Below are positions 1 through 6,531 of a stretch of 64,000 bases of DNA, piece after piece. Within the stretch, counting starts at the first letter, position 1, and each line of letters begins with the position of its first letter. The notes under the pieces are model-generated. The model was given only the letters and a program-made list of their open reading frames with translations, made no database searches and was not told where the DNA came from. The position numbers and the translations under genes are program-made. The stretch spans positions 1 to 64,000 of the forward strand of contig CAZIOI010000001.1 in NCBI GenBank assembly GCA_964540855.1, read 5' to 3'. The stretch is from CAZIOI01 sp964540855. GTDB taxonomy: Bacteria > Patescibacteriota > UBA1384 > DTJR01.

Positions 1-159
1 TGTCAAACAACGTCGGACAGGCGATAGTGCCACAAAACAGCAGAAAAGTCAATGCTTCCTAACTCTTCTGCTTAAAAAATAGTTTAGGTTAAAATTGAGA
101 TTGTTTCAAGCGTTGTTCTCAACAAAAAAATCTTTTATAAATATTTGAAATATATTTTT

Positions 160-342
160 GCAAGCTAAAGCTTGCATTTATTGTGGTGGTCAGGGGGCTT
201 AATTGCCTGCCCGCAATGCTAAAGCATAGCTTTTGCAGGCGGGCGAAGCCCGCCCCCTATCCATACAAATTGAGTAATTAGGCTGAAGTTCCGCCCTTTA
301 GCCGCCGGCACGCTTCATACCATGGTGTCGCTTTGCGACGAT
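160..342. repeat. Mosaic intergenic repeat, copy A
   Basis: Three sub-blocks recur elsewhere in the window. The palindrome GCAAGCTAAAGCTTGC (from 160) and the block starting GGTGGTCAGGGGGCTTAATT (185) recur in copy C. A 50-nt block at 243-292 is identical to 6370-6419 in copy B. The block starting GCACGCTTCATACCA (308), which runs into a TGTCGC/GCGACG hairpin, recurs in both B and C. It contains several small palindromes, including GCGGGCGAAGCCCGC, so it would form hairpins in RNA or single-stranded DNA. No coding potential is seen. Confidence 0.8.
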
Positions 343-350
343 CGTTGTTA

Positions 351-380
351 ATGTATAACGTAAAACGTATAGCGTATAAC
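351..380. repeat. Short CGTATAACG-type repeat
   Basis: Built from the words GTATAACGTAAAAC and CGTATAAC. Related copies lie at 539-572 (inverted), 6123-6155, 6495-6529 (inverted) and 18611-18643, always in intergenic DNA. Confidence 0.65.
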
Positions 381-440
381 TATTGTGTTGCTTTGCAACG
401 ATTCTTTTTTAATCTTTCTGAATTAGGTTTGAAGATGCAG

Positions 441-510
441 ATTTGTCCTCCGCTGACAAATTCCATCCATAAACCGTGCAATGATAAATGAATTGCACAA
501 CGGCTTTTTT
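441..510 (+). terminator. Two-hairpin element ending in a T-run (terminator or small RNA 3' end)
   Basis: Hairpin 1 pairs ATTTGTC (441-447) with GACAAAT (455-461) around a CTCCGCT loop. Hairpin 2 pairs CCG+TGCAAT (474-482) with ATTGCA (492-497) and CGG (501-503), interrupted by CAA, and is followed by six T at 505-510. On the plus strand this is a Rho-independent terminator shape. No plus-strand gene ends just upstream, so it may be the 3' end of a small RNA whose promoter was not identified, or of a transcript entering from the left. The pyrimidine-rich CUCC loop could pair with ribosome-binding sites, but that is speculation. Confidence 0.45.
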
Positions 511-538
511 AATCTTTAATTTTGAATTTTACACTGTG

Positions 539-572
539 ATTATACGTTTTGCCTTTTACGTTATACGTTATA
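539..572. repeat. Short CGTATAACG-type repeat, inverted copy, contains the pyk stop
   Basis: Reads TTATACGTTTTGCC then TTTTACGTTATACG on the plus strand, which is the inverse of the 351-380 copy. The pyk stop codon (568-570, complementary strand) lies inside it. A sister copy at 6495-6529 abuts the RNase J stop in the same way. Confidence 0.65.
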
Positions 573-1626
573 AAAGGCTTTCGAGTTCGTGAGAATTTTT
601 AAAGTGTTCCGCTTCTTCAACGATTTTTCTCATACAGCGGACAGTCTCAATCGGATATTTACCGACGGCCGTTTCATTTGAGAGCATTACAGCCGAAGCG
701 CCATCTATAACGGCATTTGCAACATCCAAAATCTCGGCGCGGGTCGGTCGTTGCGCCACAACCATCGACGCCATCATATCAGTCGCCACTATCGAAGGCT
801 TCCCAGCATTTTTGGCGCGTCTGATTGCACGTTTTTGAATACTGGGTAATTTCCAAAAGGGAATTTCAATACCCAGATCACCTCTGGCGACCATAATGGC
901 ATCGACAACATCTAAAATACGCCCAAAGTTTTTAATAGCCTGCGGCCTTTCGATCTTGGCCAGTATTTTCGCTCTATTACCAACAATCTCACGTAATTTT
1001 TCTATATCGTCTTTATCTTCCACAAAAGACAACGCTATCCAGTCAACACCCATAGAAAGACCTGCCTCGAGGTCTTTGAGATCTTTTTCGGTCAGAGGTT
1101 CGGAAGTATCGGAATTCGGAAAGTTAAGACCTTTTCTTGAAAATAAAACACCGCTAGTTAAAGCGACACAATAAATATTTGGAAATTCGACTTTTTTTAC
1201 CTCGAGCTCAATCAGACCGTTATCCATTAAAATCCTGTCGGATTTTTTGACATTGAGTTGAATATCGGATTGAATCGGGATCTCGCTTCTCTTTTTTAAC
1301 TGAGTACCGTTAAAAACCAGGGTAAGCTTCTCGCCAACCTTGACCTGGGCTCCCTCGTGTTTTAATTTGCCAATTCGAACCCTCGGTCCTTGAAGATCTT
1401 GGATTATTTGAACATCTCTCTTCTCCGCTTTGGCGGCGCGGCGAATTGATTTTGTCCAAGATTTAAACTCTTCAATATTACCATGGGAAAAATTAAATCT
1501 GGCGTAATCCATACCCTCTTTTATCAATTCCCTGAAAGCTTTATCAGACGAACAAGCAGGACCAATAGTGCAAACTATTTTGGTCTTGCGGGACTTGATC
1601 GGATTGTTTTTTAGAAATGAAATCAT
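568..1626 (-). CDS. pyk: Pyruvate kinase, short form lacking the C-terminal domain
   Basis: Converts phosphoenolpyruvate and ADP to pyruvate and ATP, the last step of glycolysis. The family signatures run in order: KIVCTIGPA near the N-terminus, the NFSHG loop, DLQGPRVRIG, the small B domain, then the active-site region ILAKIERPQ, MVARGDLGIEIP and PTRAEILDVANAV. It stops after SNETAVGKYPIETV and about 25 more residues, so the whole C-terminal domain, which carries the allosteric site in classical enzymes of about 470 residues, is missing (352 residues here). The start at 1626 is preferred to an ATG six codons upstream because a TATAAT box sits between them. Last gene in the recA direction but served by its own promoter. 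Allosteric control by fructose bisphosphate is unlikely; this is inference. Confidence 0.93.
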   Translation of the reverse strand: MISFLKNNPIKSRKTKIVCTIGPACSSDKAFRELIKEGMDYARFNFSHGNIEEFKSWTKSIRRAAKAEKRDVQIIQDLQGPRVRIGKLKHEGAQVKVGEKLTLVFNGTQLKKRSEIPIQSDIQLNVKKSDRILMDNGLIELEVKKVEFPNIYCVALTSGVLFSRKGLNFPNSDTSEPLTEKDLKDLEAGLSMGVDWIALSFVEDKDDIEKLREIVGNRAKILAKIERPQAIKNFGRILDVVDAIMVARGDLGIEIPFWKLPSIQKRAIRRAKNAGKPSIVATDMMASMVVAQRPTRAEILDVANAVIDGASAVMLSNETAVGKYPIETVRCMRKIVEEAEHFKNSHELESLL

Positions 1627-1632
1627 TGAGAA

Positions 1633-1661
1633 ATTATAGCACAAAATGGCAATTTAATCAA
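1633..1661 (-). promoter_or_regulatory. pyk promoter, spacing suggests a leaderless mRNA
   Basis: On the minus strand a TTGATT -35 box (1656-1661) and a perfect TATAAT -10 box (1633-1638) are 17 nt apart. The chosen ATG begins six nt after the -10 box, about where transcription should start, so the mRNA would have essentially no leader and no Shine-Dalgarno. The -35 box overlaps the recX 3' end. Confidence 0.7.
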
Positions 1662-2118
1662 GGGTTTTTGATATTTCCCTCCTGATATCGTCTAACGCGA
1701 ACCCGCGGCGCAACAAAAAACCGGTAAGTCTTTGGTATCGTTTTTCTCGCGTAAGATCGTGCAATTTTGCGTTTTGCTTACTTATAAGCTCGCAAATCAG
1801 CAAGCTTTGATCTTCCGGCAGCTCTTCTGAAATCACTTGATCGATTATTTCCTTTGATATTCCTTTTCGAGACAATTCCGGTCGTAATAAATATTTGCCC
1901 TTGGGCTTGATCCTCAAGCTCGAACGAATAAAGTTATTGGCATATTCGAGGTCATCAACCAGTCCCCACTCCCGAAGCTGATTCAATACGGCAGAAATCA
2001 ACTCGACATCTTCGGTTTTTTTTGACAATTTACGGTGAATTTCAAACTCGCTGTATGATTTGCGACCGAGAATTTTCAGGCAATATTCAACCAGCCTCTT
2101 CGATTCGTTGTTTGGCAC
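1654..2118 (-). CDS. recX: RecX-family regulator of RecA
   Basis: 154 residues made of tandem three-helix repeats. The region around LKILGRKSYSEFEIHRKL matches the opening of RecX proteins, and LREWGLVDDLEYANNFI is the typical second-repeat signature (G-x-hydrophobic-D-D-x-x-Y-A). RecX binds the RecA filament and limits its activity. The gene overlaps the end of recA by about 32 nt and starts at GTG, so it is translationally coupled to it; recA-recX adjacency is widespread in bacteria. Some C-terminal sequence beyond the repeats is short and charged. Identification rests on motif and neighbour together. Confidence 0.88.
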   Translation of the reverse strand: MPNNESKRLVEYCLKILGRKSYSEFEIHRKLSKKTEDVELISAVLNQLREWGLVDDLEYANNFIRSSLRIKPKGKYLLRPELSRKGISKEIIDQVISEELPEDQSLLICELISKQNAKLHDLTREKRYQRLTGFLLRRGFALDDIRREISKTLD

Positions 2119-3163
2119 TTGCTTTGATCTCAGTTATAAGTTTGTCTAGAATTTTGGGATTTTTTTCGAGATACCCGCGAGCAGCGTCACGGCCTTGACC
2201 AAGTTTGTCCGATTCGGCATCGACTTTTTTAGGATCGGCGAGGGTCAACCACGAGCCGGATTTATTGACCAATCCGTATTGCACGCCAAGATCGATCGCT
2301 TCACCGGAGAGAGAAATTCCTTGCCCGTAGAGCATTTCAAATTCGGCTGTCTTAAACGGCGGCGCAACCTTGTTTTTGACAATTTTTACCCTGACGCGGT
2401 TGCCAACCGGCTGATCGCCTTTTTTTATTTGCTCTATGCGCCTAACATCCATTCTCACGGAAGAATAGAATTTTAGCGCCATACCGCCGGTGGTTGTTTC
2501 GGGATTGCCGAACATTATACCAATCTTCATCCTAAGCTGATTGATAAAAATGACCGATGTTTTGGATTTGGAAACAGCACCGGTGATTTTACGCAAGGCT
2601 TGGCTCATTAGCCTCGCCTGGACACCCATCATCGAGTCGCCCATCTCTCCTTCTATCTCCGCTCGCGGTACAAGAGCCGCAACAGAGTCAACGACTACAA
2701 TATCCAACGCGTTTGATCTGATCAGGGTTTCGGTGATTTCCAGACCTTGTTCGCCCGTGTCAGGCTGGCTAATAAGTAAATTATCAACATCGACGCCGAT
2801 TTTTTTGGCGTATTCGGCATCAAATGCATGCTCCGCGTCAACAAAAGCCGCCAAACCTCCGGATTTTTGCGCCTGAGCGACAATGGAAAGCGCCAGTGAC
2901 GTCTTGCCCGAAGCTTCCGGTCCATAAATCTCGATAATCCTGCCTCGTGGAACTCCGCCGATTCCCAACGCCATATCCAACGAAATCGAGCCTGTCGGAA
3001 TCACGCCGATATTGAGTTTTTTCACTTCGCCCATTTTCATAATAGAACCGATTCCGAATTGCTTTTCTATGACAGAGATCGCGGCATCAAGAGCCTGTTT
3101 GCGGCCATTTTCACCCTGTATGGATGGCGGCTGTTCAACTATTTTAGATTTAGATTTTTTCAT
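2087..3163 (-). CDS. recA: Recombinase RecA
   Basis: ATP-dependent strand-exchange protein for homologous recombination and LexA-type repressor cleavage. The Walker A motif is GPEASGKT, followed by the VDAEHAFD segment, the Walker B-like LDIVVVDSVAAL, loop L1 around GDSMMGVQARLMSQALR and loop L2 around FINQLRMKIGIMFGNPETTTGG. 358 residues from the chosen start. It ends IEEAG without the strongly acidic tail of E. coli RecA. The start at 3163 is preferred over an ATG seven codons upstream because an AGGAGGG ribosome-binding site stands just before it. Sits between the RodZ-like gene and recX. No LexA box was found upstream. Confidence 0.97.
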   Translation of the reverse strand: MKKSKSKIVEQPPSIQGENGRKQALDAAISVIEKQFGIGSIMKMGEVKKLNIGVIPTGSISLDMALGIGGVPRGRIIEIYGPEASGKTSLALSIVAQAQKSGGLAAFVDAEHAFDAEYAKKIGVDVDNLLISQPDTGEQGLEITETLIRSNALDIVVVDSVAALVPRAEIEGEMGDSMMGVQARLMSQALRKITGAVSKSKTSVIFINQLRMKIGIMFGNPETTTGGMALKFYSSVRMDVRRIEQIKKGDQPVGNRVRVKIVKNKVAPPFKTAEFEMLYGQGISLSGEAIDLGVQYGLVNKSGSWLTLADPKKVDAESDKLGQGRDAARGYLEKNPKILDKLITEIKASAKQRIEEAG

Positions 3164-3176
3164 AACCCTCCTAATT

Positions 3177-3905
3177 TTAAACACTCGATGTTGATTCGGG
3201 ACTAGGCGTTGGTGTGATCTGGGACTGGTTGGGCTGGGTTGGCTGGTATAGTACCCTTATAATTTTGGCTTTTTCTTTGCCTAGGCGGCTTTTCGCTTTG
3301 ATTTCAAATATGTTGACGCCCTCTTCCAACTGGACTTTTTGGACAAACGAACCACTGTCTTCGACATTAGCAGCTTGACCGTTTATTTCAATGATTGCAT
3401 TAGCTGTCGTCTTGCCCTCAATAACGATTTCTTTTTGACTAACAGCTTCTTCTTTGGGCGATGAAATATCAATCATCGGCGGCGTGGAAAATTTCCTGAC
3501 GGCATAAACCATATAACCGATAACAAAAACAACCAAAGCGATCGCTAAAACCGCATAGATCAGCTTTGGGGTGATAATAATACCGGGTTGTTTAGCGATA
3601 TTTCGTTTGGAAATGGTTTCCAATTCGCGCGAAAGCGTGAAATTGTCAAATTGCTGTTTGAATTCACTGAGGATTTCACTACTATCCAAACCCAGTACCT
3701 CACTGTAGCGCCGGACAAACCCCAAGACATAAATCCTGCTTGGAAATGATTTCCAGTCGTCCGCTTCGATGGCACGCAGATATTTAGATCTAACCTTGGT
3801 TTTTTCTTCAACCTGTTCTACGTTAAGTTTGAGTTTTTTTCTCGCTCGAGCAAGCTTAGACCCAACAGTATCAGAAGAAACAATTTTCTTAGTTTTAAAA
3901 GGCAT
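3177..3905 (-). CDS. RodZ-like helix-turn-helix membrane protein
   Basis: 242 residues in three parts. Residues 12-80 are a Cro/RodZ-type HTH with LARARKKLKLNVEQVEEKT and the ADDWKSFPSRIYVLGFVRRY signature common to RodZ-like proteins. Residues 114-136 are one membrane helix. Residues 140-242 are an extracytoplasmic beta-rich domain with the pattern IVIEGKTTANAIIEINGQ and a following EGVNIFEIKA strand, resembling Ig-like domains. In rod-shaped bacteria RodZ links the cytoskeleton to wall synthesis; a similar role here is inference, as no MreB is in the window. The start at 3905 is chosen because it follows the ftsK stop by about 26 nt; a longer reading would run into ftsK. No clear Shine-Dalgarno. 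Confidence 0.8.
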   Translation of the reverse strand: MPFKTKKIVSSDTVGSKLARARKKLKLNVEQVEEKTKVRSKYLRAIEADDWKSFPSRIYVLGFVRRYSEVLGLDSSEILSEFKQQFDNFTLSRELETISKRNIAKQPGIIITPKLIYAVLAIALVVFVIGYMVYAVRKFSTPPMIDISSPKEEAVSQKEIVIEGKTTANAIIEINGQAANVEDSGSFVQKVQLEEGVNIFEIKAKSRLGKEKAKIIRVLYQPTQPNQSQITPTPSPESTSSV

Positions 3906-3930
3906 AATGGGAACCAAAAATATAAATGAT

Positions 3931-6060
3931 CTATCGCTGATAGTTGTCAGGCGAGGAATCCTGATATCGCTCGTCGGGTTGATCGGAGTCAACCGAATCG
4001 ACTAAAATATCTCTCGGTTTTGCGCCCCTCGCTGGACCCACTATACCTTGCTCCTCCATAAGATCAAGTAATCTGGCAGCTCGAGCATATCCCACCTTGA
4101 GGCGGCGTTGTAGAAACGAGGCTGATGCAGTGCCCGAGTCAACAACGAGTTGCTTGGCCTCCTGTAGAAGATCGTCGCTATCAGTACCGCTAGAACCCAT
4201 CGACCCGCCGCCGCGACGATTGTTTTTTAATCCGCTAACCTCTCTGTATTCAGTAATCGAATTGTCATAAACGGCGCCACCTTGGTTTTTGAGAAAATCG
4301 GTAACGTCTTTAACTTCTTTTTCGGAAACAAAAGCGCCTTGAACACGTTTGGGCTTGGTGTATTCGCCGCCCAAAAATAGCATATCGCCATTGCCCAAAA
4401 GTTTTTCCGCGCCAGCTTGGTCGATGATGGTACGCGAATCAATCTGACTGGCGACAGAAAAAGCCACGCGAGAAGTAATATTCGCCTTGATCAGACCGGT
4501 AATAACATCTACCGACGGTCTTTGGGTCGCCACCACGAGGTGCATACCGGTTGCGCGCGCCAACTGCGCAAGCCTGACAATAGCAGCCTCAACTTCGTTT
4601 GCCGCTTGCATCATCAGATCGGCTAATTCGTCGATTGTGATAACGATATACGGAAGCTTTTCGTGATATGTTCCATCTTGGCTTCGAAAACCCTTTTTAG
4701 CCTTTTCGTTGTATGAATCAATATCTCTGGAACCGGCTTGCTCGAAAAGTTTAAACCTTCGTTCCATCTCGGAAATAGCCCAGCGAAGAAGATTGACTGT
4801 TTTATCAACTTCGACAACGACCGGAGTGAGAAGGTGAGGTATGCCGTTATACATCGTAAATTCAACACGCTTTGGGTCAACCAGCAAAAGTCGCAAATCA
4901 CGCGGCGAATTTTGATACAAAAGACTGACTAAAAACGAGTTTAAACCTACTGATTTACCTGAACCAGTGGCACCGGCAACCAAAAGATGCGGCATTTTTC
5001 TCAAATCGGACAATATGACTTCGCCGGCAACGTCCATGCCAAGCGGCAACATCAGATTACTTTCTCTCTTTTTAAATCTTTCACTATCTATTAAATTTCT
5101 AAGTGAAACTTTGGCAATTGTGTCATTTGGCACCTCGACGCCAACCACCGATTTGCCCGGGATCGGTGCCTCAACCCTGATCGGATGCTTCGCCAAAGCC
5201 AAAGCCATATCATCGGAGCGCGCCGAGATCGAAGAAAGCTTTACACCATCGGCCGGCTTGAGCTCAAATTGAGTAACCGTGGGGCCGATATTCGCTTTTT
5301 CGGGCGTAATTTCGATGTTGAAATCGGCCATTGTCTTGGCAATCGTTTTTGCCATTTTGTTGACATCACCGATTTGCCCCTTACCCTTGGATTCGTCCAA
5401 AATCTCAATCGGCGGTAACGACCAGTTGCCATCAGCTAAAGATGGCGGAGCGGCTTGGACCGGAACCTGTTTATCACGTTCCATGCCAATTTTTCTACGG
5501 ACAACTTTGAAAACCGAAATTCCACGGCGCTCATTTTCGCCGGAAATGTCTTTCATATCCGAGCCTGTGCGAATCTTTAGATTGACGCGACCGAAAAAGT
5601 CCTTTAGCGAGATGTTAAACGTGACAACAATTGTCATCAGCGAAAGGATGAACATTACTAAAATACTGGCAATTTCGCCAAAAACGGCGCTCAAACCGCC
5701 AAATAGGTAGCCGCCAATCGCCCCACCACTTGCGCCAAATGGGGCAACTAGGGCAGAGAGAAAAACTTGCAAAACAAACGAACCCCAGAAAATCACGCGC
5801 GTTTTTTGCGGCGTGTCAGAGCTAAAAAGGTAGTACGCGCCAAAAGCGATCCAGAGCGTAAAAATATAAGCAATTATTCCAAAAAATTGTCTGAAGGCAC
5901 CAAACAACGAAGCGCCAAGCTTACCGGCGGCACCGAACTCCGCCAATATCAAAATTACCGCGAAGATTGCCAAAAGAAGCGCTCCAACCTCCTTTGTCGC
6001 TTTCGGATCCAGTGTTTCCCAAATACTTAAACTCTTAGGCTTGCGGCCTCTTCTTGCCAA
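3931..6060 (-). CDS. ftsK: DNA translocase FtsK/SpoIIIE
   Basis: Membrane-anchored motor that pumps chromosomal DNA through the closing septum. Residues 20-160 hold about four membrane helices. A shortened linker follows, then the alpha/beta RecA-like motor with Walker A GATGSGKSVGLNSF and Walker B VITIDELADLMM. The C-terminal gamma winged helix (SFLQRRLKVGYARAARLLDL then EEQGIVGPARGAKPR) reads orienting sequences in well-studied homologues. 709 residues is at the short end because the linker is brief. The TTG start follows a strong GGAGGAGG site. First gene of the ftsK-HTH-recA-recX run; the repeat island upstream separates it from RNase J. Confidence 0.95.
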   Translation of the reverse strand: MARRGRKPKSLSIWETLDPKATKEVGALLLAIFAVILILAEFGAAGKLGASLFGAFRQFFGIIAYIFTLWIAFGAYYLFSSDTPQKTRVIFWGSFVLQVFLSALVAPFGASGGAIGGYLFGGLSAVFGEIASILVMFILSLMTIVVTFNISLKDFFGRVNLKIRTGSDMKDISGENERRGISVFKVVRRKIGMERDKQVPVQAAPPSLADGNWSLPPIEILDESKGKGQIGDVNKMAKTIAKTMADFNIEITPEKANIGPTVTQFELKPADGVKLSSISARSDDMALALAKHPIRVEAPIPGKSVVGVEVPNDTIAKVSLRNLIDSERFKKRESNLMLPLGMDVAGEVILSDLRKMPHLLVAGATGSGKSVGLNSFLVSLLYQNSPRDLRLLLVDPKRVEFTMYNGIPHLLTPVVVEVDKTVNLLRWAISEMERRFKLFEQAGSRDIDSYNEKAKKGFRSQDGTYHEKLPYIVITIDELADLMMQAANEVEAAIVRLAQLARATGMHLVVATQRPSVDVITGLIKANITSRVAFSVASQIDSRTIIDQAGAEKLLGNGDMLFLGGEYTKPKRVQGAFVSEKEVKDVTDFLKNQGGAVYDNSITEYREVSGLKNNRRGGGSMGSSGTDSDDLLQEAKQLVVDSGTASASFLQRRLKVGYARAARLLDLMEEQGIVGPARGAKPRDILVDSVDSDQPDERYQDSSPDNYQR

Positions 6061-6122
6061 GCTTCCTCCTCCAATAATTTAGCACAAAAAGTCTGTCAGG
6101 GACAGAGACGAGAGGTAGAATA

Positions 6123-6155
6123 ATGTATAACGCAAAACTAAAAACGTATAACCAC
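6123..6155. repeat. Short CGTATAACG-type repeat, left member of an inverted pair
   Basis: Contains GTATAACGCAAAACT and AAAACGTATAACCAC. Its reverse complement closely matches 6495-6529, so the two bracket mosaic repeat copy B like terminal inverted repeats. Nearly identical (one mismatch over 27 nt) to 18611-18643. Confidence 0.7.
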
Positions 6156-6217
6156 AATTCAAAATTAATAAGTATTAAGTAAAATCTGTCATCCCGCACT
6201 TGATGTGGGATCTTTGT

Positions 6218-6470
6218 TCAAGCTTCGCTTGAAGATGATTACGAGCTAAAGCTCGTTGATTTTTGTTAAGGATGGGGTGTTTATTCTTTTGGGGTATAGG
6301 TTTGTGTTCCGCCCACAAACCGCAGAGTTGCCTGCCCGCTATCGCTAACGCTCAAGCGTTCGCAGGCGAGCGAAGCCCGCCCCCTATCCATACAAATTGA
6401 GTAATTAGGCTGAAGTTCCACCCTTCAGCCGCGGCACGCTTCATACCAAGGTGTCGCTAACGCGACAATT
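6218..6470. repeat. Mosaic intergenic repeat, copy B
   Basis: Starts with CAAGCTTCGCTTGAAGAT and a GAGCTAAAGCTC palindrome related to those of copies A and C. Carries the 50-nt block 6370-6419 that is identical to 243-292, and the GCACGCTTCATACCA block (6434 onward) followed by a TGTCGC/GCGACA stem. Several embedded palindromes differ in sequence between copies but keep their pairing, which suggests selection on hairpin structure. Confidence 0.8.
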
Positions 6471-6494
6471 GTATGCGTTTTGAATTATGCGTTG

Positions 6495-6529
6495 TGGTTA
6501 TACGTTTTACCTTTTACGTTTTGCGTTAT
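6495..6529. repeat. Short CGTATAACG-type repeat, right member of an inverted pair
   Basis: Reads GTGGTTATACGTTTTACC then TTTTACGTTTTGCG. Inverse of 6123-6155, and it ends two nt before the RNase J stop codon. Confidence 0.7.
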
Positions 6530-6531
6530 TT

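Larger units (their letters stand above)
1..567. other. Repeat-rich intergenic region downstream of pyk
   Basis: No gene could be supported here. The stretch holds one copy of a mosaic intergenic repeat (about 160-342), two copies of a short CGTATAACG-type repeat in opposite orientations (351-380 and 539-572) and a two-hairpin structure ending in a T-run (441-510). A plus-strand frame is open from the left edge to a TAG at 80-82, but only about 26 codons are visible and nothing in them is recognisable, so it may or may not be the tail of a gene outside the window. Confidence 0.7.
6061..6531. other. Repeat-rich intergenic region between RNase J and ftsK
   Basis: 470 bp with no supportable gene. 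It contains copy B of the mosaic repeat (about 6218-6470), bracketed by two inverted copies of the CGTATAACG-type repeat (6123-6155 and 6495-6529). A TCTGTC/GACAGA mini-hairpin lies near 6090-6110, close to the ftsK start. ftsK must have a promoter here; weak candidates only were seen. Confidence 0.7.

Noticed and set aside
1..82. Plus-strand frame open from the left edge to a TAG at 80
   Set aside because: About 26 codons only, no recognisable motif, and the start is outside the window; not enough to call a gene end.
160..345. CRISPR array or tRNA in the repeat-rich intergenic DNA
   Set aside because: Repeats are few, of unequal size and not regularly spaced, and no cloverleaf with the conserved T-loop sequence was found.
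2541..2876. 111-codon plus-strand frame inside recA
   Set aside because: Shadow of a conserved gene on the other strand, without initiation signals.
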